Below, one piece after another: positions 22,990 through 34,285 of a stretch of 64,000 bases of DNA; within the stretch, counting starts at the first letter, position 1, and every line of letters begins with the position of its first letter. This stretch comes from Hyphodiscus hymeniophilus. Taxonomy: Eukaryota > Ascomycota > Leotiomycetes > Helotiales > Hyphodiscaceae. The notes below the pieces were generated by a model. It was not told where the DNA came from, did no database searches, and worked only from the letters and a program-made list of their open reading frames with translations. The position numbers and the translations under genes are program-made. Location: NCBI GenBank assembly GCA_016508695.1, contig VNKQ01000003.1:62001-126000 (forward strand), read 5' to 3'.

Positions 22990-23848
22990 TCAAGAAAGTT
23001 CACCACCACCGAACCGCCTCTCGAACTCTCCGAAAAGAGCCGGAGTGATCTCGTCACTGCTGTTTCCCTGAACCTCCCACAGAACGCCTTTCTTTGCATA
23101 GTGCTCTAGCAATGGCTCGCTCGTTTCCTCAAACTTCTTTAGCCTAGCCTGCCACGTCGCCTCATCGTCGTCATCTCTCTTCACCAATGGCTCGCCGGTG
23201 ACATCGTCCTTACCTGGTACTCGCGGTGCGTTGAAGGTCGTGTTGTAGACCCTGCCGCTAGGAGCGTGAACATATCGCCCAGCAATTCTCTCGAGAATAA
23301 TCGAGAAGGGAGTTTTGAGGGAGACGACGAGGTTGATAGGGATGAGGGAGTCAAGCTGGGATGCTTGTGACGCTGTGCGTGGGAAGCCATCGAGTATGAA
23401 GGACGCTGATGGGTCGTCTGATGTCTGTGGGGAGGATTGAGCGAGAGAGGGCTGCTCAACGTACATATCGTTGTCGAAATCTTGTTGAGCTGCCGACGCA
23501 GCGGCGGAGGATAGGGACATGGATTGAGTGCCAGATGGTTTGACCCAGCCGCGGGTCTTGAGTTCGTGAAGGATGAGGCGGAGGATCATGGCGTCTGGGA
23601 CGAGGGCACCAGATTTCATTGTGCTCTCTGCTTTGATGCCTTGATGATAGTCAGTAAGAAGGTATACTTGTGAGATTGGAGGGAAGCCTACCCAAGGCAG
23701 TCTGGTTCTTGACATTGTCGCGCAGTAGATCCCCTGAACTGATGGCTGACAATTGGGGGAATCGCTGTAGCAGCCGTTCTGCCTGAGTCCCCTTCCCAAC
23801 ACCAGGTGCGCCGACGAGAATGATTCTTGCTGCCTTCCGAAGCCTCAT
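22990..23848 (-). CDS. ADK2: mitochondrial GTP:AMP phosphotransferase / adenylate kinase
   Basis: Exons 23848-23692 and 23639-22990 (52-nt intron) encode 268 aa. The P-loop GAPGVGKGT is at 13-21, followed by the AMP-binding SSGDLLR, then FILDGFPRT (133-141) and the LID segment GRYVHAPSGRVYN with PLVKRDDDD. The LID lacks the zinc-type four cysteines, as in eukaryotic AK2/AK3. The enzyme equilibrates AMP with nucleoside triphosphate; the yeast counterpart Adk2 works in the mitochondrial matrix. A low-complexity Ser/Ala/Gln/Asp insertion of about 45 residues (86-131) separates the AMP-binding part from the DGFPRT motif. The upstream leader contains an 18-bp palindrome. Confidence 0.88.
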
Positions 23849-23920
23849 GTTTCCTTACTTATCGGGATCTTGAGATGGAGAAACGACTTGGGCTGATCCG
23901 TTGAGATCTATCTATCCTTA

Positions 23921-23938
23921 AGTCCGAGTACTCGGACT
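23921..23938. promoter_or_regulatory. 18-bp perfect palindrome upstream of adenylate kinase
   Basis: AGTCCGAGTACTCGGACT is a perfect palindrome 73 bp upstream of the adenylate kinase ATG. It differs from the palindrome at 20239-20256 only by the compensating change A/T to C/G in one base pair per arm. Confidence 0.5.
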
Positions 23939-24882
23939 CCGATGCGCCTGCGCCTGGCAGGCAGGGTGATACGTATGTAGTTGTAAAGGGGGGAAAAGAA
24001 AGGAGTGACGTTTAGGATATATCCATCGTGAATGCGATTGCAAGAGAATTTGAGGGTAAGGGAGGGACGAGGTGTTGATACTGTTGGTTGGAGAGAGGTG
24101 GTGTGAGTTGTAAGTTGATCTTTGTTGATTGCGGGGATATCCTCCTCTAGATAACTCCCGCGGTCCGTTGAGCTATCGCATGCCCATGCCAAAGCCCGAG
24201 AGCTGGCGCTCGGCCGTGATTGGCCGTCATCTTTCTGAGTAAGACTCGTACCTCAACCCCTACGGGTAGTTTCCCGAACCAAAATATCGACTAATCCGCG
24301 ATATTGCCGTTTAGGTTAGCAATCATAGCTTGAAAATCCGGAGGATATACGGAGGAAACTGTAGAAAGATTCATAGCATAATAATTCATCTATAATACCA
24401 TCTATCGCCTCGGACTTCTTGTAAATATTCGGTATCCAAGCCCATTTGGTTGATAAGGTAAGCCAGGGACGCTCTGTAGACGATTACTACTTAAGTCCGA
24501 GCATTTCTGAATCTTACACCGACCCTTACTCCATCCGGAGTATTTACTACATGAACTATTTAATTCAGAAGGCGTTTGTAAACCACTCAATATATGGTAC
24601 TTGACGTTCGAACGAAAACAGCTTCTGAAGGTTTGGAGCATAAACGCAAGGGATAACGTCAACGGATTTATGATCACGTGCTCGGCAACACCAGATCGAC
24701 GGGATTCTTCATCAACACATGTTCTAGTTTCTCTTCTGTCAGCAGTGCTGCTTCAATTTCATCAAAACATGTCAACTACCTGACCATTGAATCACGATCG
24801 AACCATATCATCCCACCAATTCCATCTGCGCCCCTGAACTCGTCGGGTCGCCCTTGTCTTTGACAAGTATTCGCCTTCGAAC
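23939..24882. other. divergent promoter region of adenylate kinase and Mdm38
   Basis: About 1 kb separates the two divergent start codons. A CCAAT box in reverse orientation (GATTGG) lies at 24218-24223, suitable for the HAP/CBF complex, which often controls mitochondrial genes. The element TCCGGAGTA is at about 24534. No gene seen. Confidence 0.45.
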
Positions 24883-26588
24883 ATGAGCGCCTCCTCAAGA
24901 ATCGTCCGGAATGCCGCGCAAAGCTCCTTCTTGAGTAGATGTGCGTATAGTATTGAAGTACCGTTCCAATCATCGTGGATGCTAACCATCCTGTAGCTCG
25001 CGCACTCCCTCGGTCCTCACTCGGTGCATCGTCCGCCTATACAGCATATCTTCGTCGAAATGCTCGTCACCTCCCCTCGCAGATGCCAGCATTGGCCATA
25101 TTGATCCCCCGCAGAGGAGTTTCTACCGATACACACACACCTGGGGGTCATCCGGTTGGTCCGCCACCAGGATTCAATGCAGAGGAAGCCAAGAAACCGT
25201 TGAAAGAAACGTCCCAGACGATCCACGCACCTACGAAAGAAGCAGAGAAGCAAGCCAAAGAGCACAGTATCGACGCCATTCCCAACGAAAAAGCGACTGC
25301 AGTGTCCAAAACTGACGCTACAGAAGCTTTGACTCTGTCGGAGTTAGCTGGGACGAAGAAAACTCTTGAGGAAAAGGCTGGCAAGAAAGCGGAGAAGAAG
25401 TTGACGTTGATGCAGAAAGTCAAGAAGGAGGCGCAACATTACTGGGATGGTACCAAGCTGCTGGCCACAGAAGTCAGGATCAGTACACGGTTGGCTGTGA
25501 AGATGGCCGCTGGTTACGAGCTCAGTCGAAGAGAGCATAGGCAATTACAGAGGACGGTCCAGGACATCTCACGACTGGTACCTTTCTCGGTTTTTGTTCT
25601 GGTGCCTTTCGCCGAACTTTTACTTCCGGTTGCCCTGAAGTTGTTCCCTAACATGCTTCCCAGCACATATGAGGGTCAGAAATCCAAGGACAGCAAAGTA
25701 ACCCACCTGAGAGCTACCCGGAAAGAAGTTAGCAATTTCCTTCGCAATACGTTGAAGGAGACTGGATTACCGCTTACTGCGGCAACTGCCCAGAAAGAGG
25801 AGTTCACGAATTTCTTCAGAAAAGTTCGAGCAACTGGAGAAGCGCCAACCGCGGCGGACGTTATCAAGGTCTGCAAGATCTTCAAAGATGATCTGACTTT
25901 GGACAATCTGTCAAGGCCTCAACTCGTGGGAATGTGCAGATATATGAATCTCAATACTTTCGGTACGGACATGATGCTTCGTTATCAAATTCGTCACCGC
26001 ATGAGACAAATCAAACGCGACGACCGAGCTATCAGCTTTGAGGGTGTCGAGAGTCTTTCAGTTCCAGAATTACAGGTTGCCGCTCAAAGCCGGGGTATCC
26101 GTACGCACGGTGTTTCTCCAGCGAGACTGAGGGATGATTTACAATCTTGGCTGGATCTCCGGCTCAAAGATGGTATCCCCTCCACTCTTCTAGTCTTGAG
26201 CAACGCTTTCATGTATGCACAAGGGAAGGAGTCTGAATTCTCTAGCCAGATTGACGCTCTCACGGGAGTTTTGTCATCTATCCCAGAAGAGCTTTTCCAC
26301 GAGATCGAACTCGAGGTGCACAATGCCGAGGGAGCAGCAACTAACAAGCAACGTCTCGAGGTCCTGAAGGAGCAACAGGAACTTATCGAAGAAGAAAACG
26401 AGCAAGATGAGGAAAACAAGGAGTCCGGGAGGGCCACCCCTCGAGATGACGAAGATATCGATGAGAAAGAGGAGCGCCGAATGGAAGCTGAATCTGCTGC
26501 CGAGAAAGCTCAGGTTGGAGAAGCTGTTGATGCTGAAAAGGAGGCTGCGGCAATTAAAGAGCAAGAAGAGGCCGGAAAGAAGGCTTAG
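24883..26588 (+). CDS. MDM38: mitochondrial LETM1/Mdm38 family protein
   Basis: Exons 24883-24940 and 24997-26588 (56-nt intron, donor gtgcgt, branch GCTAACC) encode 549 aa. The N-terminus is Arg/Ser-rich without acidic residues, fitting a mitochondrial targeting sequence. The LETM1 core includes one membrane segment (VPFSVFVLVPFAELLLPVAL) followed by KLFPNMLPSTY, and the ribosome-binding domain contains MCRYMNLNTFGTDMMLRYQI. The C-terminus is a long acidic coiled-coil with EEE/EQDEE runs. In yeast, Mdm38 sits in the inner membrane, takes part in K+/H+ exchange and binds mitoribosomes during insertion of membrane proteins. The small first exon was placed by phase: splicing gives SRSRALPRSS. 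Confidence 0.92.
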
Positions 26589-27192
26589 TTGTATGTTCAT
26601 CAACAGGATTTTCTTTTGTAGAATAGCATTCTGGAATGGATTGCATGGGCGGATGGATACATGGATGGGACAGTAGAAAACCCCACTAGACTGCTGTGCC
26701 ATTGGCAATCAGCATTGTAAAAAACACAGTTCAACAATGACAGTTATGCAATACTTATTATCCGCATTGAGTTTTGTGCCATCTGCAATATCACTCGTTG
26801 ATTACTCTAACTCCAGTTGCATCAGCTACTTCTCTCAGATAGTTTCACCTGTTGCAGATCAGCATTACCAACATCGCTCTCTTCAGACTCAGTATAACTG
26901 TTGTGAGATCTAAAATTGTCATCTCTTTTCCGAAGTGTTTAGGCATCTCTAGCTAGGTCTCAAAATTGTCGCCTCGGATGTCAGGCGGAAGCGAACCAAC
27001 TGACGTCGGCGTGCAGCCCGCCGTCTGCGATAGCTTGAAGTCAATCATCCTGACAGCTGTTTGATAGAATGGCGACTCTATGACTCCAGCATGACAATAT
27101 AAACCTGGCTCAAAGTACCAAAATCATCAAGTTCCACCCTTCCATCATCCCTCGACAAACCGTCGCGACCGGTATCCCGCACAGCCTCCGCA
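26589..27192. other. intergenic region
   Basis: Holds the 3' region of the Mdm38 gene and the promoter of the sorting nexin gene, both on the plus strand. No additional gene or repeat was recognised. Confidence 0.5.
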
Positions 27193-28655
27193 ATGGATCA
27201 AGGCAACTTCACCAACCTTTCCTGGGATCAAGATGGGAATGAGCAGGGTTCGTCCGTCATCAGTCCGCATGGCAGAGAGTCCGAAGAAGAATCTCCCAAA
27301 GAAACGAAGGTGGGAAGCGGTAATGCGCCCATGCAAGCGGGTCGTAATGCAGACAGCCTGGATCTCGCCGGCATTGGAAATGCGACTCTGGAGTGTACCG
27401 TCACTCAGCCCATGAAGGAGAACGATGGCACGAAAGATGCATACGTCTCTTATCTCGTCACTACACATGTTTGTTTCCTGAACCGCTGTAGAAATGCTTG
27501 TACTGACTCCGGCAGACCACTTTCCCATCCTTCGCAAAGCCGACCACCACTGTTCGCAGACGTTTCACGGATTTCGTCTTCCTCTACAAGACTTTGAACA
27601 AAGAATATCCAGCTTGTGCTGTTCCGCCGCTGCCTGATAAGCATAAGATGGAGTACGTCAGGGGCGACAGATTTGGAACGGATTTCACTCAAAGACGAGC
27701 GAACTCTCTACATCGATTCCTGACCCGCTTATCTCTTCACCCTGTGTTGAGGAGGGCGACCCTCCTCATTCTCTTTCTCGAGTCCAATGACTGGAATGCC
27801 ACCATGCGGTCACGACCTCAACGGGGTTCCACATCTTCCGAGCAGGGTGCTGGGGGTGTATTTGACAACTTCACTGATACCTTCATCAATGCCTTCACAA
27901 AGATCCACAAGCCGGATAAAAGATTCATCGATGTGAGAGAGAAGTCGGACAAATTGGACGAGGATTTAGGCCATGTTGAGAAGATAGTCGCACGAGTCGC
28001 TCGCAGAGAAGGCGATCTCGAAGCCGATCACAAGGACCTTGCCGAGCAGTTCCAGAAACTCATCATCCTCGAGCCTGGCGTTGAGCAATCCGTCCATGCT
28101 TTTGCAGCCAGCGTAGAGGATACATCTGCGGGGGTCAAGATCTTGAAGGATCACACCGATCAGGATTACCTCGGAAGCTTGCGAGATATGCAAGCATACA
28201 GCACGGCGGTCAAGAACCTCCTCAAAGCCCGCGAACAGAAGCAGCTTGATTTCGAACAGCTGACCGAATACCTCACCAAGTCAACCTCCGACCACGACGT
28301 CCTCGCCTCTTCGCGCGGTCCGTCAGGTCTCACTGGTGCCGGCGGTTTCATCCGGAGTAAAATCGAAGACGTGCGGGGCGTTGACCACGAGCAGTCTCGC
28401 CGTGAACGTCTCCGGAGACTGGAACTGCGGATAGAGGAGCTGACGAGGGAGGTTGAAGAAGCGAAGAAGGTCACGGAAGCTTTCGATGAAGAGGTCGTGA
28501 GGGAGGTGGGTGACTTCGAGAGGATCAAGCGCTTGGAGTTCAAGACGCAGTTTGGGGCTTTAGCAGATGCTCATGTGGATTTCTATGGAAAGACGATTGA
28601 AACCTGGGAGCGATATGTCAAAGCAATGGAGGATCTTGGCGCACCTCTTGCTTGA
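27193..28655 (+). CDS. SNX4: sorting nexin 4 / Atg24
   Basis: Exons 27193-27468 and 27516-28655 (47-nt intron) encode 471 aa. After a disordered acidic N-terminus, the PX domain covers about 65-190, with TVRRRFTDFVFLYKTL (the RRFSDF-type phosphoinositide-binding motif) and YVRGDRFGTDFTQRRANSLHRFL. A BAR domain of long amphipathic helices fills about 215-470, with heptads such as LRRLELRIEELTREVEEAKK. Snx4 binds PI3P on endosomes and forms heterodimers with other SNX-BAR proteins. It returns cargo to the Golgi and is needed for selective autophagy, hence Atg24. Splicing replaces an unrelated frame in the intron with THTTFPSFAKP. Confidence 0.92.
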
Positions 28656-30600
28656 CCTGGCTTGGGAACTGGTGGCTGGGAGGAATGGTCGATGGAGAGT
28701 TCGAATGCGGTAATGACTTATGGGGAAAGATAATGCCTTTGTAGCTGACGCGCGAGGCGTTTAGAATGGGTAGGCTTCTATGGCTATGCCTTGATCCATG
28801 ATAGTCTAATTCACCATTGGGAGGTTACCAGTGAGCTTCTATCAAATGGATCAATACATTGGATGAACACTTCGAACCAAAACGATACTTCAACTGCAGT
28901 CTCGCTCGCCCTCGATTGTGTGCAATTCCCCTGGATCCACTATTCCCGTACTCAATGAAAAGCAAAACGAAACTTCCTCCCCGCAATTGCAAGTTTGCAA
29001 CCACGTGTCTGAGTGATGCGAGATATAACAAATCATGAAAAATGGGAAAAAAAGGGGAAAAAGAAAGAAGTCCTCGAATCATCTCCGTGAACACCCAACC
29101 TGGTGCTTCTTGCATGTTCCCACAGCGCAGAGCATCCACTCAAGTCCCTAACCCTTCGTAGTCTGGAAATCACATAATCCAGCCGCTCTCCATGATCCAT
29201 CCTTCCATCTGAGATATGCGTGACTTTTTGTTCTGCCTTACCGCCCTCTCATCCTCTGACAGGACCTTCAGTAGAGCGTATCTCTCTCATCATGAATGAG
29301 AGTGAGACCCCTTTCATGCTCCTCTCTATCTCTACTCTTGAGTTTTAAGTTCTAACCTGATCCGTTCCCCCTCTCGTACATAGACCAAGAACCAGCGATC
29401 GCTTCCACTTGAGAATCGGAACTCGAAACGAGAGGATTGGGTCTGAGGCTAGGGCTATGGAAAGGGGTCAGGGACTTGACGAGGCGAAGAGAGGATGAGA
29501 TGGGTTCTGAATTTTTACTTTTCTAATTTTCCAATTTTCCAATTTTTCGATTCTTAGATTTCATGGATTCTCGTATCCTTTCGCATGTCGCGTGTTTTCG
29601 AATCCTCGCATTTCGAGCGTGCTGCGTTGATACTTAACAGCTCCACTGAGAAATTGGATATAAAAATTGCTAAATAATCGAAATCAAACGTCGAGAACAC
29701 CATTACTCTACCTACTTCTATACATATACATCAGATGTACATGTACGTATGTACCTATACATGAGAATGAGGAAACGGAGAAGTGAAATATGGTTAGGAA
29801 AGGAAATCCTATGAGGATTAAGTGTTGTATTTAGACCGAGATTCTTGGAGAGAGAGTAAGATGATTTCATTATTCAATCTAACAATAGTTAATAGTTGAC
29901 AAACGTGGTGCCGGGAGCCCTCGATGGCGAGATAGTTGGAAATGAACTTAAACAGCTCGATATTCGAACGAAATAAATATCGGGGTGAGAAATTGCTGGA
30001 TTGGATAGTAAGATCTAGCGCGCTATGGGATACGTGAAAATGGCTATGGCTATGGCTATGGATATGGATATGGATTTGGAGTTGGTTGAGTATGAGTATG
30101 CCGAACGAGGGGAAACGGATCTGCGAGTCCTCGATTCGGGATGGCGATGGCGATGGGTGATTTCCTTACTTTTAGAGGAGGGGATCTGGGGATTCATTCG
30201 TCGCCTGAGGTTGCTCTTGACTTTCTCTTCTGCTTCTACTTCTGCTTCTCTTCTGCTTCTCTTCTCTTCCGGACTTGAGATGATAGGGAGGGTTTAGTCG
30301 ACGATGGATGTTAAACGATAAACGTCAAACGATAAACAATAAATCCAATCGGTAGGGATTCCGATTGACGAGTACGCTGTGAGTAAGGAAGTTGAGAAAG
30401 TCATGAGAGTGCTATGAGGATGAGAGGCATGAGAAGTTATCTATCACAAAGTCATGGGAAATCAAAACTGATGGGAGAAAGAATCTAACGCCATGTCATT
30501 ATGTAGTTCCCTTGAAACCCCGCATCCCAATCTATGAACAGTCATCCCTGGTCCTCATATTCCGCTCCTCGTACCTCGCACGTCCTCCGTCCTCGCCTCC
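28656..30600. other. long convergent 3' region, low complexity
   Basis: Nearly 2 kb lies between the 3' ends of the sorting nexin gene (+) and the phosphoketolase gene (-). AT-rich and repetitive pieces include TTTTCCAA runs near 29520-29550 and (ATGGCT)/(ATGGAT) hexamers at ~30039-30078. CTTCTGCTT runs occur near 30228-30260. Frames across the hexamers give only repetitive peptides. No gene is supported; long untranslated regions or a non-coding transcript remain possible. Confidence 0.5.
30039..30078. repeat. hexanucleotide repeat (ATGGCT/ATGGAT)
   Basis: Four or more copies of ATGGCT followed by ATGGAT copies, in the non-coding stretch downstream of the phosphoketolase gene. Confidence 0.85.
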
Positions 30601-33075
30601 TCATTTCCCCACCAGGGTCTGCAAGGTACCCTTCTTCTCCTGCGGGAATGGCCATCTCCAGTCACGGATGAAGATGGGATCGATGCCGTTCTCGTACGCC
30701 TCGGCCTTTGCGGCGATCTGCATGTTCATTAGCTTCTCGCGGACGCCGGCGCCCTTGTTGTGCAGGGTGGGGATGCGATCGATGGCGTCCATGGCGAGGC
30801 TGTAGCGGTCGGTCTGGTTGCGGATGGCGAGCTCGAGGGGCGTGTCGATGTTGCCCTTCTCCTTGTAGCCGCGCACGTGCAGGTTGAGCGAGCCGGGCCG
30901 CTTGTACGTCAGGCGGTGGATGAGGAAGGGGTACGAGTGGAAGTTGAAGATAACCGGCCGGTCCGCCGTGAAGATGGACGTGTACTCGCGGTCGCTGAGG
31001 CCGTGCGGGTGGTCGACCTCCGAGATCAGCTTGAAGAGATCCACCACGTTGACGAAGCGGATCTTGAGCTCGGGGAGGAGCTCCCGGAGGAGGGCGGTGG
31101 CGGCGAGGGATTCGAGGGTCGGGACGTCGCCGCAGGAGGCCATGACGAGGTCGGGGTCGAAGCCTTGGTCGTTGGAGAAGCAGTCCCAGATTCCGAGACC
31201 TTTCGTGCAGTGGGCTATGGCGTCCTCCATGCTGAGGAACTGGAGATGGTCTTGCTTGTCCGCGACGATGACGTTGACGTAGTTTGTGCTGCGGAGACAG
31301 TGATCGGTGACAGAGAGAAGGCAATTTCCATCAGGTGGGAGGTAGATTCGGACGACTTCGGGGGACTTGTTGGCGATAACGTCGAGGAAGCCGGGGTCTT
31401 GATGTGTGAAGCCGTTGTGATCCTGTCGCCAGACGGTGGCTGTGAGGAGGATGTTGAGGGAAGAGATCTTGACTCGCCATTCTACCTCGTTACACTTCTC
31501 GATCCATTTGCAATGTTGATTGACCATTGAGTCGATGATGTGAATGAAGGGCTCGTAGCTGTTAAGTAAGCCGTGGCGGCCGGAGAGAATGTATCCCTCC
31601 ATCCAGCCCTCGCAGGTATGCTCACTCAACATCTCCATCACACGACCTTCGTATGCCAGGTTTCCTCCATCCTCGTCCTCTTCAAAGTATTCGCCCAACC
31701 ATACCTTCTTGCCCGCCTTGTAGATCTCGCCGAGCTTGTTGGACTCGGTCTCATCAGGACCAAAGACACGGAAGTTGTGCATGTTCTTTCCAACAATGTC
31801 GCGGAGGAACTTGGCCATGTTGGTCATGGTACCCAGATTCGACACGCCAGGCTCGATTTTTTCGAGTGCGTATTTACGGAAGTCGGGCATATCCAGTGGC
31901 TTGCGAAGCAGACCACCATTACCGACGGGGTTGGCACTCATTCTCGACGTGCCGGTTGGGGGGAGCTCCTTCAACTCGGGGATCAACCCACCCGACTTGT
32001 CGAACACCTCTTCTGGCTTGTAGCTGCGCATCCAGTTCTCCAAAACCTTCAAGTGATCGGCATTTGTGAAGACGTCTGGGATGGGAATCTGATGAGCCCG
32101 CCAGAAACCCTCGAGAAGTTTGCCATCGACCTTTCTCGGAGCAGTCCATCCTTTGGGACTTCGGAGAACAATCATGGGCCAGCGTGGTCGGAACGCCTTT
32201 CCTGAGTCCCGAGCCTGCTTCTGGTATTTGCGGATCTCCAAAACGCAATGCTCCAACGTTGAAGCCATTGCTTGATGCATACTCTCGAGATCGCTTCCCT
32301 CAACAAAGTATGGAGTCCATCCGTAACCGAGGAAGAGGTTCTCGAGTTCCTTGTGGCTGATTCGTGCAAGGATGGTAGGATTGTTGATTTTATATCCATT
32401 GAGGTGGAGGACAGGGAGGACGGCGCCGTCGGTGATGGGGTTGAGGAATTTGGTGCTATGCCAACTCGTAGCAAGAGGTCCAGTCTCGGCCTCTCCATCT
32501 CCCACCATTGTTAACGAGATCAAATTCGGGTTATCGAAGACAGTCCCAAAGGCGTGCGAGATGGAGTAGCCCAGCTCTCCCCCCTCGTGAATACTGCCGG
32601 GAGTCTCGGGGGTGGCATGACTTCCCACCCCGCCGGGGAAGGAAAACTGCTTGAAGAATCTCCGCATGCCCTCTTCATCTTCGGTCATATCAGGATACAC
32701 CTCGGAGTAGGTTCCCTCGAGATAGGCCTGTGAAAGCACAGCGGGAGCCCCGTGACCTGGCCCCGACACGAACAGCACATCCAGATCGTACTTCTTGATC
32801 AGGCGATTGAAGTGAATCCAAGTGAAAGCCTGGCCAGCATCCGATCCCCAGTGGCCCAGCAATCGAGCTTTGAGGTCTTCTTTCGAGAGTGGATTTTTGA
32901 GGAGGGGGTTCTTCTTCAGGTATAGCATGCCCAGGCAGAGATACAAGCTTGCTCGGAAATATGCGTCCACCTTGCGGATATCTTCAGCACTGAGGGGCTT
33001 CTCGCTCACGGTCGAGCGAGCAACGCCATAAGGCGAGATGCTCTCGATGGTGACTTCGTCGGAAGCGGGCGGCAT
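30601..33075 (-). CDS. xylulose-5-phosphate/fructose-6-phosphate phosphoketolase
   Basis: Intronless, 824 aa, the usual length for the family. The N-terminal thiamine-diphosphate domain has GHWGSDAGQAFTWIHFNRL, then SGPGHGAPAVLSQAYLEG and GGVGSHATPETPGSIHEGGELG. The cofactor motif follows (VGDGEAETGPLATSWHS). The central and C-terminal domains follow in full, to LMNMQIAAKAEAYENGIDP. The enzyme cleaves xylulose-5-P (or fructose-6-P) with phosphate into acetyl-phosphate plus glyceraldehyde-3-P (or erythrose-4-P), a cytosolic bypass of glycolysis. In fungi the acetyl-phosphate is used by acetate kinase or phosphotransacetylase; neither is in this window. The family is widespread in ascomycetes and thought to be of bacterial origin. 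Codon use is clearly GC-biased, with long open frames on other strands that are shadows. Confidence 0.95.
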   Translation of the reverse strand: MPPASDEVTIESISPYGVARSTVSEKPLSAEDIRKVDAYFRASLYLCLGMLYLKKNPLLKNPLSKEDLKARLLGHWGSDAGQAFTWIHFNRLIKKYDLDVLFVSGPGHGAPAVLSQAYLEGTYSEVYPDMTEDEEGMRRFFKQFSFPGGVGSHATPETPGSIHEGGELGYSISHAFGTVFDNPNLISLTMVGDGEAETGPLATSWHSTKFLNPITDGAVLPVLHLNGYKINNPTILARISHKELENLFLGYGWTPYFVEGSDLESMHQAMASTLEHCVLEIRKYQKQARDSGKAFRPRWPMIVLRSPKGWTAPRKVDGKLLEGFWRAHQIPIPDVFTNADHLKVLENWMRSYKPEEVFDKSGGLIPELKELPPTGTSRMSANPVGNGGLLRKPLDMPDFRKYALEKIEPGVSNLGTMTNMAKFLRDIVGKNMHNFRVFGPDETESNKLGEIYKAGKKVWLGEYFEEDEDGGNLAYEGRVMEMLSEHTCEGWMEGYILSGRHGLLNSYEPFIHIIDSMVNQHCKWIEKCNEVEWRVKISSLNILLTATVWRQDHNGFTHQDPGFLDVIANKSPEVVRIYLPPDGNCLLSVTDHCLRSTNYVNVIVADKQDHLQFLSMEDAIAHCTKGLGIWDCFSNDQGFDPDLVMASCGDVPTLESLAATALLRELLPELKIRFVNVVDLFKLISEVDHPHGLSDREYTSIFTADRPVIFNFHSYPFLIHRLTYKRPGSLNLHVRGYKEKGNIDTPLELAIRNQTDRYSLAMDAIDRIPTLHNKGAGVREKLMNMQIAAKAEAYENGIDPIFIRDWRWPFPQEKKGTLQTLVGK

Positions 33076-33761
33076 GGTGGTGTTTGGAGAGCTTGAGCTC
33101 GGAAGACTTGGAGGAATTCTGTGTTGATCGGATATGGCGGGGTAGCTGTTTTGTGTGTGAGGTGGGAGTTTGTTTGTCTCCGTCTCACTTGGAATGTGAG
33201 GTTGTTGGTGAATTGAATGGAATGTAACTAGTAAACAAGTAGTAGAAGTGGCCGTTGAAAGGGAACTTCAGTTGCCTTATACCAAAACCGAGTCTCTTCT
33301 GCAAACAGATAAAAGCTTCTGATTATGTACGAGACGGGTGATGGAGGGGTAGCTGGGCTGAGCTGCACGGGTAGTATGCGAGGGTGGAGGGAAATGGGTG
33401 GGATTGTGGGAGCATGATAGGCCGGAGAAAGTGGTCTGATGGATGATGGATGATGGATGAATCGCTGTTACTTCCATGATCCATCCATGATCCACGGAGG
33501 AGACGGACGGACTGGACTAAAGACCATCAAATGCACCGAGGGAGTGTATGAGAGGTATGAGAGGTATGAGAGTAGTGGGCTGATGATGCGGCTTCCATTC
33601 CGAGGGAAATCCATCTATCAAGCATCCACCAAGCAAGCATCCACTCTCATCCGCCCAACCCAACAACCTATGAATATCCATCCACCCACGGTTCCGGCCG
33701 TCTGCTGAAGCCAGAGAGAAAGAAAGCGTGGAGATCGCCCTGAGCTCTCAATACAATAGTC

Positions 33762-33805
33762 GAGTCTTGAGTCTTGAGTCTTGAGTCTTGAGTCTTGAGT
33801 CTTGA
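33762..33805. repeat. GAGTCTT heptamer tandem repeat
   Basis: About 6.3 perfect copies of the 7-bp unit GAGTCTT in the upstream region of the phosphoketolase gene. Confidence 0.95.
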
Positions 33806-34214
33806 CGCGGGGTCGATGCATGCATGCGAATTGCTGACTCGCAGTGCGCAGTTACAGTAATAATATACTGTCCATGCATAATAAGGCTACCTATCCTATC
33901 CCATCCATCCATCCCATCCATCCATCCCGACATCCGACATCCGGGAACACCAACACCTCAAATTCCTTACCTGCGAGTTACTCGGAGCACATCTCATCTT
34001 CACATCACATGAGTATACCGTAAATCTTCAACTACTAGAAAGAGTAGCTTAGTTGGGATCGTAAGAAGGCATGGAAGCATGAGATGCAGATGCAGATGCT
34101 GATGCAAACGGCGAGACCGCGGCCACACTAGAGAGCTCCTCCTCCTCCTCCTAAGAACCCGAGCGCGAGGAACCCTGCGCCAACCGGAATCGCCAGGAAA
34201 TATGGGCTGACCAC

Positions 34215-34285
34215 CACTCACCCACTCACCCACTCACCCACTCACCCACTCACCCACTCACCCACTCACCCACTCACCACTCACC
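34215..34285. repeat. CACTCACC octamer tandem repeat
   Basis: Roughly eight to nine copies of the 8-bp unit CACTCACC, the last slightly irregular. Strongly strand-asymmetric (one strand nearly free of G). Confidence 0.95.

Noticed and set aside
30662..31324. Long Arg/Pro/His-rich frame on the minus strand, and a 256-codon frame on the plus strand (30760-31530)
   Set aside because: Both overlap the phosphoketolase coding region in other frames; their composition is what GC-rich third positions produce. They are shadows.
33762..34285. CRISPR-like array from the regular repeats upstream of phosphoketolase
   Set aside because: These are 6-8 bp simple tandem repeats without unique spacers in a eukaryotic genome.
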